Shown piece after piece: positions 1 to 10,118 of a stretch of DNA of 64,000 nucleotides; position 1 is the stretch's first letter, and the number at the start of each line of letters is the position of its first letter. A model generated the notes under the pieces. That model worked only from the letters and a program-made list of their open reading frames with translations, ran no database searches and was not told the origin of the DNA. Origin of the DNA: Ilumatobacteraceae bacterium (GTDB lineage Bacteria; Actinomycetota; Acidimicrobiia; Acidimicrobiales; Ilumatobacteraceae); assembly GCA_021298435.1 (NCBI GenBank), contig JAJTFJ010000003.1, forward strand, positions 36,077 through 100,076, written 5' to 3'. Both the position numbers and the translations under genes were made by a program.

Positions 1-179
1 TTGGCACGAACTGCTGCACTAGGGCGAGCACTGCGCACACAATCAACACAATGCGAACCCACGGGCGCAGGAGTCAGACAGTCATTACACGCGGCGCGTT
101 CACAGCGAGTGCAGTGACGCCCTGTTGCGACATCGGGATGGCGAGTGCAGAACTCAATCGGTGGCGGGGGAATCGTCAC
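1..179 (-). CDS. Partial (N-terminal) rhomboid-family-like membrane protease with N-terminal Cys-rich zinc-binding region
   Basis: Manual minus-strand translation from GTG at 179: (V)TIPPPPIEFCTRHPDVATGRHCTRCERAACNDCLTPAPVGSHCVDCVRSARPSAAVRA. The paired CxxC/HxxC pattern is typical of the leader of actinobacterial rhomboid proteins. Truncated by the window edge. Confidence 0.5.
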   Translation of the reverse strand, partial: MTIPPPPIEFCTRHPDVATGRHCTRCERAACNDCLTPAPVGSHCVDCVRSARPSAAVRA

Positions 180-215
180 GATGTCAGTGTAGGTGTGAGA
201 TGAATTGGGCCGGCT

Positions 216-1184
216 TCAGCGTGGCGCTGCTTCGGCACTTGCACGATTAGCGAGATACCAGTCAACAGTGCGGCGAAGTCCTTCAGAGAAATCCATACCA
301 GCTTTCCAGCCGAGCATCTCTGCTGCACGTGTTGGGTCAATGCGTCGTCGTGGTTGACCATCAGGTTTTGTCGCATCCCACACCAGTGCTCCAGTGAAAC
401 CGGTGACTAGAGCAATGGTTTCTGCTGTTTCACGAATCGTGATCTCGCGATCGGAGCCCAAGTTGATGGGTTCGATGCCTTCGTGGATTTCTGCTGCCAA
501 CACGATTGCTGCTGCTGCATCTTCAACATAGAGGTATTCACGACTTGCAGAACCAGTGCCCCACACATCGATGTGATCCGCGCCAGCTTCTTTTGCTTCC
601 ACACATTTTTTAATGAGTGCAGGGATGACGTGTGAGACCGACTCATGGAACTTGTCACCAGGTCCGTAGAGATTGGTGGGAATGAGATAGGCAAACTTTT
701 GTCCGTACTGAGCTGCGTTGACTTGCGCATGAACAAGATGTGCCTTCTTCGCGATGCCGTAGGGCGCGTTTGTCTCTTCGGGGTAGCCGTCCCAGAAGCT
801 CTCTTCTTTAAAGGGAACAGGGGTGAACTTCGGATACGAGCACACGGTGCCCAGAAGAACGGTCTTCTCGGTGCCGGCTGCACGAGCAGCCTCAATGATG
901 TGCGTGCCCATCATGAGGTTGTCGAGGTAGAGGCGGGCGGGGTCCACCAGGTTGTACCCAATGCCACCGACGCGGGCAGCGAGGTGGATGACATGGCTGG
1001 GGGAGTGCGTGGCGAGCATGGCATCAGCCACGCCGGGGATGGTGAGGTCGTACTCATCGTGGGTCGGAGCCACTACGTGGGCACCTTTGCTGGCCAATAG
1101 GCCCACTACGACACGGCCAAGAAAGCCATTTCCGCCCGTGACGAGCACTCGTCGACCTGTCCAGAATTCCGCCATAGGTGCCAT
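216..1184 (-). CDS. fcl: GDP-L-fucose synthase (NAD-dependent epimerase/dehydratase)
   Basis: 322 aa. Rossmann motif VTGGNGFLGR; YGIAKKA catalytic Y-K; typical GDP-fucose synthase sequence (NLYGPGDKFHESVSHVIPALIKK). Confidence 0.92.
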   Translation of the reverse strand: MAPMAEFWTGRRVLVTGGNGFLGRVVVGLLASKGAHVVAPTHDEYDLTIPGVADAMLATHSPSHVIHLAARVGGIGYNLVDPARLYLDNLMMGTHIIEAARAAGTEKTVLLGTVCSYPKFTPVPFKEESFWDGYPEETNAPYGIAKKAHLVHAQVNAAQYGQKFAYLIPTNLYGPGDKFHESVSHVIPALIKKCVEAKEAGADHIDVWGTGSASREYLYVEDAAAAIVLAAEIHEGIEPINLGSDREITIRETAETIALVTGFTGALVWDATKPDGQPRRRIDPTRAAEMLGWKAGMDFSEGLRRTVDWYLANRASAEAAPR

Positions 1185-1213
1185 CGTAGGACGCGAGCAG
1201 ACAGAATGAAGGG

Positions 1214-2287
1214 GTGCGCGTCGCCTACACCTTCGAACATTGCTGGCATCGCGTGCCCGGAGGGACCGGAATCTCGGCCATTGAAGTGGCGAAAGAGTTG
1301 CGCCATATGGAAGGTCTCGACCTCATCGGAGTGGCTGGTCGCCACCGCCGACCACCAACCGAGGGTTATATGCCCCCTGTCAAGGTGGCAGCGCTGCCTC
1401 TAGGTGGACCCATTCTGTACGAGATGTGGACACGGTTTCGGTGGCCCAAAGTGGAGTCTGTGATTGAGGACCTGCAACTTGTCCACTCCACAACAATTCT
1501 TCCGCCGGCAACAGATCTTCCACTTGTCGTGACAATTCATGATCTGGCATTTCTTCGTCATCCAGAATTCTTCACTGCGCGTGGTAACAAGATGTTCACT
1601 CGCAGTCTGAACATCTTGCAAGATCGTGCGTCACTGATCTTGTGCTCATCAATGAGTACGTATCGAGATTGTTTGTATGCAGGGTTTGAAGAGTGGCGTT
1701 TACGCCACGTGCCTCTCGGCGTCACAACGCATGAAGTCTCTGATGCTGATCGTGCTCGCGTGCGTGCCGCATACTCACTGCCCGATGACTTCGTGTTGTT
1801 CGTTGGCACGTTAGAGCCACGCAAGAATCTCGCACGGTTAGTCGAGGCACTCTCGTCGATCGACAATGCTCCACCTCTTGTGATTGTCGGAATGGAAGGG
1901 TGGGGCGACGAGGCTCCACTTTCTGGTCACGACATACGGTTCACCGGTTTCGTTCCTTCGCACGATCTTCCTGCTTTGTACAACTTGTGCACGGTGTTTG
2001 CATTTCCTTCCATCATGGAGGGATACGGATTACCTGTCATTGAGGCAATGGCCCATGGTGCACCCGTGGTGACATCTCGCGGAACTTCGACGGAGGAAGT
2101 TGCAGGTGGTGCAGCAATTCTTGTTGATCCACTTGATGTGTCTTCTATTGCATCGGGCATTCGTGAATCATTGGCTGCGCGTGATGCGTGGTCCTCTCGT
2201 AGTCGTGATCGTGCTGTGCAAGTTCCGTGGTCAGAAACTGCTCGGGCCACATTCTCTGCGTATTGCGAATTGTTGGATGAAGCATGA
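1214..2287 (+). CDS. Glycosyltransferase family 4 (GT-B)
   Basis: FVGTLEPRKNLARLVEA and FAFPSIMEGYGLPVIEAMAHGAPVVTS motifs of GT4. GTG start. Confidence 0.9.
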   Translation: MRVAYTFEHCWHRVPGGTGISAIEVAKELRHMEGLDLIGVAGRHRRPPTEGYMPPVKVAALPLGGPILYEMWTRFRWPKVESVIEDLQLVHSTTILPPATDLPLVVTIHDLAFLRHPEFFTARGNKMFTRSLNILQDRASLILCSSMSTYRDCLYAGFEEWRLRHVPLGVTTHEVSDADRARVRAAYSLPDDFVLFVGTLEPRKNLARLVEALSSIDNAPPLVIVGMEGWGDEAPLSGHDIRFTGFVPSHDLPALYNLCTVFAFPSIMEGYGLPVIEAMAHGAPVVTSRGTSTEEVAGGAAILVDPLDVSSIASGIRESLAARDAWSSRSRDRAVQVPWSETARATFSAYCELLDEA

Positions 2288-3411
2288 GTTGTCTTCGTGT
2301 CGCCATGAACCTGCTGTGGTGCGTGCCCGGCGTCGGTGGTAGTGAGGAATATCTCGTGCGCCAACTATTGGGCTTGGCAGAGATCGAACATGAGTACGAC
2401 GTCGAGGTATTTGCGCCTCTCGGCTTCTCGCAACGTCAACCACGTATTGCATCTCTGTACAAGGTGCATGAAGCGCCAAACGATTGTTCTCGTCGTGCTG
2501 TTCGTATTTGGCTAGAGCACACATGGCTTGCCAAGAGAACGCGTCGATACTCACTGGTGCATCACGGAGGCGGAACTCTTCCTCGTCGCGGGAACAAAAC
2601 CACTGTGCTCACCATTCATGACATTCAGTGGATTGATTACCCGCACTATGTCGCGCCGGTGAAATTGCGGTATCTGCAACGTGTTGTTCCATCATCGGTT
2701 CGTCGTGCATCACGAATCACTGCGCCTTCTCGTTTCGTTGCCGATTCGCTCACGCAGGCATTTGGAACTACAACGAAGAAGATTGGCATAGTTCGCCATG
2801 GTCTTGAGAACGACATCAGTGCATCAGTGACAGATGAAACGGCGCTACGGGCAAAATTCGCTTTGGGAGATGGGCCCGTTCTTGTATTCCCTGCGATCAC
2901 GCACCCCCATAAGAATCACTTGTTTTTGCTGCAGTTGTTGCTGAATGCGGGTGGAGCATGGGCAGATCCTTCATTGCGCATTGTTTTCGCTGGGTCCGAA
3001 GGGTCCCATCACGAAGATGTTGTGGCGTTCGTTGCGAAACATGATTTGTCTTCTCAAGTTGTGATGCCGGGCCGCGTGTCACATGAAGATCGCAATGGCT
3101 TATTGAAGATGGCCGATGCCATGGTGTTCCCGAGTGAGTACGAAGGTTTTGGTGCACCCGTGATTGAAGCAATGCGGATGGGTGCTCCAGTGATCTGCAG
3201 CAATCAAGCCAGCCTTCCCGGAGTTGTTGGTAATGCAGGGCTTGTTCTGCCGTTAACAACAGATGCATGGGCACCCGCTCTTGACGCCGTGCGTGCCCGT
3301 CGCTCGGAACTTGTTGCACTGGGACATTCTCGGTCGCAGCTCTTCACAGCAGCTTTGTCGGCCACCGACTTGGTCGAGCAATATCGCATCGCTTTGGATG
3401 GTCGGCAATGA
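2284..3411 (+). CDS. Glycosyltransferase family 4
   Basis: FPSEYEGFGAPVIEAMRMGAPVICSNQASLPGVVGNAG motif. Overlaps the preceding gene by 4 nt (ATGA). Confidence 0.9.
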   Translation: MSCLRVAMNLLWCVPGVGGSEEYLVRQLLGLAEIEHEYDVEVFAPLGFSQRQPRIASLYKVHEAPNDCSRRAVRIWLEHTWLAKRTRRYSLVHHGGGTLPRRGNKTTVLTIHDIQWIDYPHYVAPVKLRYLQRVVPSSVRRASRITAPSRFVADSLTQAFGTTTKKIGIVRHGLENDISASVTDETALRAKFALGDGPVLVFPAITHPHKNHLFLLQLLLNAGGAWADPSLRIVFAGSEGSHHEDVVAFVAKHDLSSQVVMPGRVSHEDRNGLLKMADAMVFPSEYEGFGAPVIEAMRMGAPVICSNQASLPGVVGNAGLVLPLTTDAWAPALDAVRARRSELVALGHSRSQLFTAALSATDLVEQYRIALDGRQ

Positions 3412-4643
3412 GTCGTCCGATTGTCGTTCTCGTTCCGCACTTTGCGCCCGACACTGCTCCCACGGGCGAAGTCATCACACGCATCGTTGATGAGTTCATT
3501 GCTGCGGGTCGGCGCATTCATATTGTGACTTCGTTGCCGTGGTATCGCACACACGCCATCGAAGAAGGTTGGACAGGACGACTTGTTCGTCGAGAGCGCA
3601 CGGCATGGGGCTCCATTATTCGTGTGCATCCATTCCCAGGCAAGAGCAAGAGCAATCTTTTGCGTCGCGCAGTGGGCTTTGTCGGATTCGGTGCAATTGC
3701 CGGTGTCTGCACATTGTTTGCGGGCGGTATTCATCGACGTCCTGCTGCAGTCATTTCGATGTCCCCGCCGCTCACAATGGGGCTCACGGGTTGGCTTGCT
3801 GCTCGTCTGCGATTCACAACAGCCATCTTCAATATTCAAGATGTGTTTCCCGATGCTGCAATTGAAACTGGTGCCATCACAAACAAACGCATTATCTCTG
3901 CGGCGCGCTGGCTGGAGCGAGTGAGTTATCACCGATCCGATGCTGTTGTCGTCTTGTCAGACGACCTTCGAGACAATGTGGTTGCAAAGGTGTCTTCGCG
4001 TCATGCGAACAAGATCAAGGTGATTCCTAATTTTGTTGACGCTGATCGCATCGTTCCGATGGATCGCATGACGTCGTATCGACAAGAACTCAATATCGGT
4101 GACGAGATCGTTGTGATGTACGCCGGCAATGTTGGATACTCGCAATCACTCACCATGTTGTTGCACGCAGCGAAGCGCATGCCCAGCATCACCTTCGTGA
4201 TCAATGGTGATGGTGCGGCACGAGCAGAGTTGGAAACACAAGCTGATGGGTTGCCAAACATCAGATTTGCGGGATACCAGCCGCGCGATCGAGTGGGGGA
4301 AGTTCTGGCGTCGGGAGACATTCATGTCGTTCCATTGCGGGCAGGTCTCGGCGCTGTCAGTGTCCCATCGAAGACGTACAGCATTCTCGCTGCTGCCCGG
4401 CCGGTGGTGGCCGCGATTGATGCGGGTACGGAAGTCACACGAATTCTTGACCACAGCGGAGCTGGTGTGTCGGTTGCGCCTGATGATGAAGAAGTGTTTA
4501 CCGCTGCGCTTCAGCACATGGTGGCAAACATTGATGAGGCGCGCGAACAAGGGCGAAAGGGCCGACAATGGGTGGAAACCCATGTTTCGCCCGCTGCTGT
4601 TGCGCAGTCATATCTCTCATTAATCGCCGATATCGGAGTGTGA
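3408..4643 (+). CDS. Glycosyltransferase family 4 (WcaI-like)
   Basis: HFAPDTAPTGEVITRIVDEF N-terminus; VVMYAGNVGYSQSLTMLLHAA; WcaI/WbuB-like. ATGA overlap with the preceding gene. Confidence 0.85.
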   Translation: MSRPIVVLVPHFAPDTAPTGEVITRIVDEFIAAGRRIHIVTSLPWYRTHAIEEGWTGRLVRRERTAWGSIIRVHPFPGKSKSNLLRRAVGFVGFGAIAGVCTLFAGGIHRRPAAVISMSPPLTMGLTGWLAARLRFTTAIFNIQDVFPDAAIETGAITNKRIISAARWLERVSYHRSDAVVVLSDDLRDNVVAKVSSRHANKIKVIPNFVDADRIVPMDRMTSYRQELNIGDEIVVMYAGNVGYSQSLTMLLHAAKRMPSITFVINGDGAARAELETQADGLPNIRFAGYQPRDRVGEVLASGDIHVVPLRAGLGAVSVPSKTYSILAAARPVVAAIDAGTEVTRILDHSGAGVSVAPDDEEVFTAALQHMVANIDEAREQGRKGRQWVETHVSPAAVAQSYLSLIADIGV

Positions 4644-4682
4644 GCGTCTCTAGCACCTCTTAACGGGTAGCCTTTCCTACTC

Positions 4683-5447
4683 GTGGCTAGTGGTTCATCA
4701 GCAAAAAAAGTCGCCCGTCTCGCTCAGAAGGGCAAGGGTAAGAAAGTGCGCTTCCAAGGCGGCACTCTTTTCCCATCCATCATGGCGATTGTCATCGTCC
4801 TCGGTACAGGACTCATCGCATATTCACGTCAATCTGCACCAAGCCGCAATACTCCTCCCACGATCAATGATCACTGGCACGTGTCGTATGGCTTCTACAA
4901 ATGCGATGGTTTCTTGAATGATCTCCAAGGCACTCTTGAAGAGCCTGTGACGCCGGAGTATCAGAAGTACAACATTCACAGCCACGACGACGGAGTCATC
5001 CACTGGCACGCGGGAGCATTGGCTACTGGTACTCGCGCAAAGCTCGGCTTATTCCTCGACTCTTATGGCGTGAAGGTTTCAACCGATGGAATCACATTCC
5101 CAGCCAACCAGAACAATGGCGAGTCCTACAAGACATCCGATCTGAAGTGCAAGAACGCTGAAGGTGAAATGGTGGCGGCGCAGGTACAGGTCGTCGTGTG
5201 GGATCAGTACGACAACTCTGAAGTCTCAATGAAGTACATCACTGACTTCAACAACATCCGTATCAAGAAAGATGGCATGGCAATCACCATGGCCATCGCT
5301 GCGCCGGGTGTAGACATTCCGATGCCAAAGTCAGCGGCAAACTTGCCTGAATTGGGTGCTGCCGACATGGGCGGTGTCACCACCACCACGGTGAAGGGCG
5401 CAACGACCACCACGGTCAAGGGCGCAACCACCACTACGGCAGGCTGA
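4683..5447 (+). CDS. Membrane-anchored extracytoplasmic protein, His-rich core and Thr/Lys-repeat C-terminal tail; unknown function
   Basis: Basic N-terminus plus one TM helix (LFPSIMAIVIVLGTGLIAY). Core has NDHWHVSYGFYKC and HSHDDGVIHWHAG. Tail is TTTTVKGATTTTVKGATTTTAG. Confidence 0.7.
   Translation: MASGSSAKKVARLAQKGKGKKVRFQGGTLFPSIMAIVIVLGTGLIAYSRQSAPSRNTPPTINDHWHVSYGFYKCDGFLNDLQGTLEEPVTPEYQKYNIHSHDDGVIHWHAGALATGTRAKLGLFLDSYGVKVSTDGITFPANQNNGESYKTSDLKCKNAEGEMVAAQVQVVVWDQYDNSEVSMKYITDFNNIRIKKDGMAITMAIAAPGVDIPMPKSAANLPELGAADMGGVTTTTVKGATTTTVKGATTTTAG
5376..5442 (+). repeat. About 24-bp tandem repeat encoding (TTTTVKGA)n
   Basis: Three imperfect copies: gtcaccaccaccacggtgaagggc / gcaacgaccaccacggtcaagggc / gcaaccaccactacggca. 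Confidence 0.8.
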
Positions 5448-6451
5448 TGCACGCGGTTGTTCTCGTCGGAGGTTTTGGCACTCGTCTGAGGCCTCTGACC
5501 CTGAGCACACCAAAGCCGCTATTGCCAATTGCGAATGTTCGCCAGCTCGAACATCTCATCGCACATCTCAGTACCGCTGGGGTCACTCATGTTGCTCTTG
5601 CACTTGGTTTTAAGCCCGAACCTTTCTTTGAAGCTTTCCCTGACGGCATGTGTGCCGGAGTGCAACTTCACTACGCAGTAGAACCCGAGCCACTTGATAC
5701 TGCGGGCGCAATTGCGTTTGCTGCTCGCGATGCGGGCATCACCGACACGTTTGTCGTGATGAACGGAGACATCTTGTGTGATCTTGATGTTGCTGCACTT
5801 GTTGCTTTTCACAAGGCGCAGGGCGCCGAAGGTACGTTGCATCTCACGCCCGTTGATGACCCATCGCAATATGGCGTTGTGGAAACAACCGCAGATGGAA
5901 AGGTGCAGCGCTTTGTGGAAAAGCCGGCACCAGGTGAATCAGAAAGCAACGTGGTGAATGCCGGCACGTATGTGTTGGAACCCTCTGTGATTGATCGCAT
6001 TCCTGCTGGAGAGAAGATCTCTATTGAACGAGTCGTGTTTCCATCCATGGTCGCTGATGGAACATTAAGTGCGATGCCCACAGATGACTACTGGATTGAT
6101 ACGGGACGCCCCGATACATACTTGAAGGCCAACTTGGATCTCATTGATGGCTCTCGTCAGAGCATCTTGTCTTCCATTGGTGCGAACGCTCACATTGATG
6201 CATCGGCCTCCATTACACACAGCGTGATCGGCGAAGGCTGCGTTGTTGGTGCCGGATGCGTCGTTACCGATTCTGTGTTGTTGGCAGGTTCTGTCTTGGG
6301 TGACCGAGTTCGTGTTGAGCGCTCCATGGTGATGGGAAGCGTGTCTGATGAATCGTCTCTTCAGGACTGTGTCATTGGTGCAGGAGTTGTGATTCCTGCT
6401 GGCGAGCATCTGCAGAATGCTCGAGTTCCTGATCCAGAGCAGAAGTCCTGA
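5447..6451 (+). CDS. NDP-sugar (mannose-1-phosphate guanylyltransferase-like) nucleotidyltransferase
   Basis: VLVGGFGTRLRPLTLSTPKPLLPIANV signature; C-terminal left-handed beta-helix hexapeptide repeats. Confidence 0.9.
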   Translation: MHAVVLVGGFGTRLRPLTLSTPKPLLPIANVRQLEHLIAHLSTAGVTHVALALGFKPEPFFEAFPDGMCAGVQLHYAVEPEPLDTAGAIAFAARDAGITDTFVVMNGDILCDLDVAALVAFHKAQGAEGTLHLTPVDDPSQYGVVETTADGKVQRFVEKPAPGESESNVVNAGTYVLEPSVIDRIPAGEKISIERVVFPSMVADGTLSAMPTDDYWIDTGRPDTYLKANLDLIDGSRQSILSSIGANAHIDASASITHSVIGEGCVVGAGCVVTDSVLLAGSVLGDRVRVERSMVMGSVSDESSLQDCVIGAGVVIPAGEHLQNARVPDPEQKS

Positions 6452-7362
6452 TGTCGACGACCCGCAAAATCATGATCTGTGGTGGCGCAGGGTTTATTGG
6501 TTCGTACTTAGTTGACCGATTCATGGCCGAGGGTCATGAAGTAGATGTCGTTGATGATCTGTCGACTGGGTCACTTGCGAATCTTGCGGAAGCTCGTAAT
6601 GCATCTGGGCGATTCAAGTTTCAGAACATCTCCGTTCTATCTGCTGAATTCGCTGAACTTGTCTCGTTACGTCGACCGTCAATCATCGTCAACCTTGCAG
6701 TGTTCTCGCCATCGCAAAGTCACCTCAGTGGCGCAATGACTGCGATGCAATCAACTGTTGCAATCTTAGAGGCAGCTCGTCTTGGTGGCGTTTCTAAAGT
6801 CATCACCGGAATTTCTGCGGCTCTTCTTTATGGCGAAGTGACTGCGCGCGACCTTCCCATCAAGGAAGGTCACATCAATGATTCGCGTACCAGCGAAGAA
6901 GTGTTGGCCCGTGCTGCGGCAGATATTCACGGGGTGTATCGCGACCGTCATGGCGTGGAGTTCACAGTGTTGGCAATGGCCAATGTCTATGGCGCTCGTC
7001 AACGGCCTGAAGACGGAGTCGTTGCTTCCTTTGCCGATGCATTGGCGAATGGCCGTGCTCCGATTGTTCATGGCAACGGCAAGCAAGTGCGCGACTTTGT
7101 GCATGTTGACGACACAGTCGATGCAATTGCCCGATCTCTGGACAGAGCAGGCGGATTAGTCATCAACGTGGGTACGGGCGTTGCCACCAGCATTGTGGAC
7201 CTGTGGTCAGTCATGGGTGGAGCATCGTCTCCGGTTCCGCGAACCTCAGCTGCTCGTCCTAATGATGTTGTGCGTCTATCTCTCTCGCCGGTGCGTGCAC
7301 GAATTCAACTTGGTTGGTCACCCTTCACGCCATTGGCTGAAGGTCTTTCCACCCTTCGTTAA
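6451..7362 (+). CDS. NAD-dependent epimerase/dehydratase (UDP-glucose 4-epimerase-like)
   Basis: GGAGFIGSYLVDRFMAEGHEV Rossmann motif; NVYGARQRPEDGVVASFADAL. Confidence 0.8.
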   Translation: MSTTRKIMICGGAGFIGSYLVDRFMAEGHEVDVVDDLSTGSLANLAEARNASGRFKFQNISVLSAEFAELVSLRRPSIIVNLAVFSPSQSHLSGAMTAMQSTVAILEAARLGGVSKVITGISAALLYGEVTARDLPIKEGHINDSRTSEEVLARAAADIHGVYRDRHGVEFTVLAMANVYGARQRPEDGVVASFADALANGRAPIVHGNGKQVRDFVHVDDTVDAIARSLDRAGGLVINVGTGVATSIVDLWSVMGGASSPVPRTSAARPNDVVRLSLSPVRARIQLGWSPFTPLAEGLSTLR

Positions 7363-8072
7363 CGAAACAAGTCTTCGCTCGGCGGGCGAACAATTTCGCT
7401 CATCGATGCATCGCGGAACCACAGAGGGTCTGCACCACGAACAACAGCAACAGGAACACCTGTTGACTTGCCCATCACCAGTTCGGCAGCTGACGCCAAT
7501 TCGTCTGCAACACACACTTCAGTCACTTGCATCACGCGTCCGAGCGCATCTTCGGTTCCGCGAAGGTCAACCACTGCTGCGATACCCGCCACTCCGATAG
7601 CAACGTCAGTGAGACCCTTGCGCCATGGACGACCAAATGTGTCGGAGATGATGACACCCACATTGACACCGAGTTTTGCTTTCACAATGTCCCTGATACG
7701 TCGAGCAGACCTGTCGCTATCAAGCGGAAGAAGTGCGGCGTATCCACGTTCGACATTGGAGAGGTCGATGCCGCTGTTGGCGCAGACGAAACCGTGTTTT
7801 GTTTCGGTGATGATGAGGTCGCCGCGGCGACGCACGATGCGTACTGCTTCGTCTTCAACAAGTTTCTTGTGAGACACCGGATCATCGGCATCAATTGCAA
7901 CAAGGCGATTCTCGGCTTTGGAAATGATCTTCTGAGTGACGACAAGAACGTCATTGTCACGAAGTGGGCCATTGGGCTCGCCGGCACATGCTTCGACGAT
8001 GACGTCACCAATTTGCATTCCTGGTGTTATCTCGCCGATGCCTTCGACGCTCCATGCCATTAAGCGGGCCAT
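7359..8072 (-). CDS. cofE: Coenzyme F420-0:L-glutamate ligase (CofE domain only)
   Basis: VVTQKIISKAENRLV, KHGFVCANSGIDLSNV and ISDTFGRPWRKGLTDVAIGVAGI are diagnostic CofE motifs. 237 aa, so no C-terminal nitroreductase domain as in mycobacterial FbiB. Confidence 0.93.
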   Translation of the reverse strand: MARLMAWSVEGIGEITPGMQIGDVIVEACAGEPNGPLRDNDVLVVTQKIISKAENRLVAIDADDPVSHKKLVEDEAVRIVRRRGDLIITETKHGFVCANSGIDLSNVERGYAALLPLDSDRSARRIRDIVKAKLGVNVGVIISDTFGRPWRKGLTDVAIGVAGIAAVVDLRGTEDALGRVMQVTEVCVADELASAAELVMGKSTGVPVAVVRGADPLWFRDASMSEIVRPPSEDLFR

Positions 8073-9031
8073 GTGATGCCTCCTTGTTGTGGTGTTGACT
8101 GCACCGTTGTTCGTGCAAGTGACGCTGCGACGCCAGGTTTCGACATGATGGTGTCAGTGACAACACAGCGCATACCTTCGCGCTCCACCATGTCGACAAG
8201 GTGTGCGTCTTGTTCGTCGATCACAAGCGTTGCAGCAATAGGTGCGTACATGCGGGCAACGCCCACGACGGTTGGTTCGTGACCCAGTTCTGTGAGCATG
8301 CGGTCAGCGGGGCCCTTGAGAGCAGCACCGGCAACGATGGGGGAGACAGCAACAATGTCGTCCCGTCGTGCACGAAGTGACTCTTCCACGCCGCGTATGG
8401 CGCGAATGGGGCCGATCGACACAATCGGGTTTGATGGTGCAATCACAATTGTGTCGGCAGTGCGGATGAGATCAGGATCAACAAAGGTTGCTGTATCCGT
8501 TCCAACAAATTCCACACTGGTGACAGGGACTGAGTGGCGGAGCTTGACGAAATATTCCTGGAAGGAAACAGGTCCATCGGCAAGATGCACCAAGGTGCGC
8601 ACTGATTGGTTTGACATCGGAAGAATCGGGAATGTGACACCAAAGGCACGGCGAATCTCGTCTGTGACTTCAGCAAGAGTTGCTCCTTCTCGGAGGCGAG
8701 CGGTGCGGTAGAAGTGAGTGGCCAAGTCAGTGTCACCGAGGTTGAACCACCGAGGTGCTGCACGAGACCCTTCAGGACGCACTGACTCAAAGCGTTCGAG
8801 TGATTCCATGGCTCGCCATGTTTCGTTACGCAATCCCCATCCACGCTCTGGGTCGATGGCTTGGGCCACGGTGTAGGTCACTGTGTCGATATCTGGCGAG
8901 ATGGACAGACCATGGAGTTCTGTGTCGTCTCCGGTATTGACAATGGTCACAATCTCAGAGGAATCAACAACCTGGGTGAGGCCGGCAAGAAACCGCGCTG
9001 CACCGACGCCGCCTGCCAAAACCAAGATCAT
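8060..9031 (-). CDS. cofD: 2-phospho-L-lactate transferase (CofD/FbiA)
   Basis: MILVLAGGVGAARFLAGL; NTGDDTELHGLSISPDIDTVTYTVA; VIAPSNPIVSIGPI. 13-nt overlap with cofE. Confidence 0.94.
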   Translation of the reverse strand: MILVLAGGVGAARFLAGLTQVVDSSEIVTIVNTGDDTELHGLSISPDIDTVTYTVAQAIDPERGWGLRNETWRAMESLERFESVRPEGSRAAPRWFNLGDTDLATHFYRTARLREGATLAEVTDEIRRAFGVTFPILPMSNQSVRTLVHLADGPVSFQEYFVKLRHSVPVTSVEFVGTDTATFVDPDLIRTADTIVIAPSNPIVSIGPIRAIRGVEESLRARRDDIVAVSPIVAGAALKGPADRMLTELGHEPTVVGVARMYAPIAATLVIDEQDAHLVDMVEREGMRCVVTDTIMSKPGVAASLARTTVQSTPQQGGITWPA

Positions 9032-9131
9032 CCCGTAAGCGTAGGGGGTAGGGCATTCAGAGGTTCACCCCGTTGAGTAGAGCCGCAAGGTACAGTCATC
9101 AGGTCCATTCATCCAGTAAGAGGTCTTTCCG

Positions 9132-10118
9132 ATGCCACGCGCTTTCATCACCGGAATCACAGGTCAAGACGGCCAACATTTAGCCGAATTCCTTCACAGC
9201 AAAGGCTATGAAGTCTTTGGCATGCTCAAGGGGCAGAACAACCCTCGTGCATTGCAAATCCGTGATGAGTTCCCATATGTCGAACTTGTCCCTGGCGACC
9301 TTGCAGATCTGACCAGTTTGGTCTCAGCCCTCGAGTACGTGCAGCCCGACGAGGTCTACAACCTCGGCGCCATCTCTTTCGTGGCCATTTCATTTGGTCA
9401 AGCGGAGCTCACCTCCAACATCACTGGTCTTGGTGTGTTGCGCATGCTTGAAGCCATTCGCATGGTGGGCGGCTCGCAGAACAACCCCATTCGTTTTTAC
9501 CAAGCCTCATCATCAGAGATGTTCGGCAAGGTCCGTGAAGTTCCTCAGAGCGAACTCACGCCATTCCACCCGCGATCTCCCTATGGCTGCGCCAAGGTGT
9601 TTGGTCACGACATCACGGTGAACTACCGCGAGAGCTACGGCATCTACGCCTGCTCGGGCATTTTGTTCAACCATGAAGGTCCACGTCGTGGTCTTGAATT
9701 CGTGACACGCAAGATTTCAAATACTGCTGCTCGCATCAAGTTGGGCGTGGAAAAAGAATTGGTCATGGGCAACCTTGATGCAAAGCGCGACTGGGGTTAC
9801 GCAGGTGACTACGTGCGTGCAATGTGGATGATGCTGCAGCAAGATAAGCCAGACGACTACGTGGTTGCCACCGGCGAAACACACTCCATCGAAGAGTTCC
9901 TCACCTTGGCGTTCCAAGAAGTGGGCCTCGATGACTGGCGCAATTATGTTCGCCAGGATCCTCGCTTCTTCCGTCCTGCAGAAGTTGATCTTCTCATTGG
10001 TGATCCAACGAAGGCTCGCGAAAAGCTGGGTTGGATTCCTGAGGTTGACTTCCCAACACTCGTCAGCATGATGGTGCAGAACGACATCGCTATCGAGACT
10101 GCGCGAGTAAAGAGCTAG
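9132..10118 (+). CDS. gmd: GDP-mannose 4,6-dehydratase
   Basis: [74 protein letters not shown]. Confidence 0.95.
   Translation: MPRAFITGITGQDGQHLAEFLHSKGYEVFGMLKGQNNPRALQIRDEFPYVELVPGDLADLTSLVSALEYVQPDEVYNLGAISFVAISFGQAELTSNITGLGVLRMLEAIRMVGGSQNNPIRFYQASSSEMFGKVREVPQSELTPFHPRSPYGCAKVFGHDITVNYRESYGIYACSGILFNHEGPRRGLEFVTRKISNTAARIKLGVEKELVMGNLDAKRDWGYAGDYVRAMWMMLQQDKPDDYVVATGETHSIEEFLTLAFQEVGLDDWRNYVRQDPRFFRPAEVDLLIGDPTKAREKLGWIPEVDFPTLVSMMVQNDIAIETARVKS

Noticed and set aside
3204-3932. 242-aa minus-strand ORF opposite two glycosyltransferases
   Set aside because: Low-complexity basic/Ser-rich translation; fully explained as antisense of confirmed GT4 genes.
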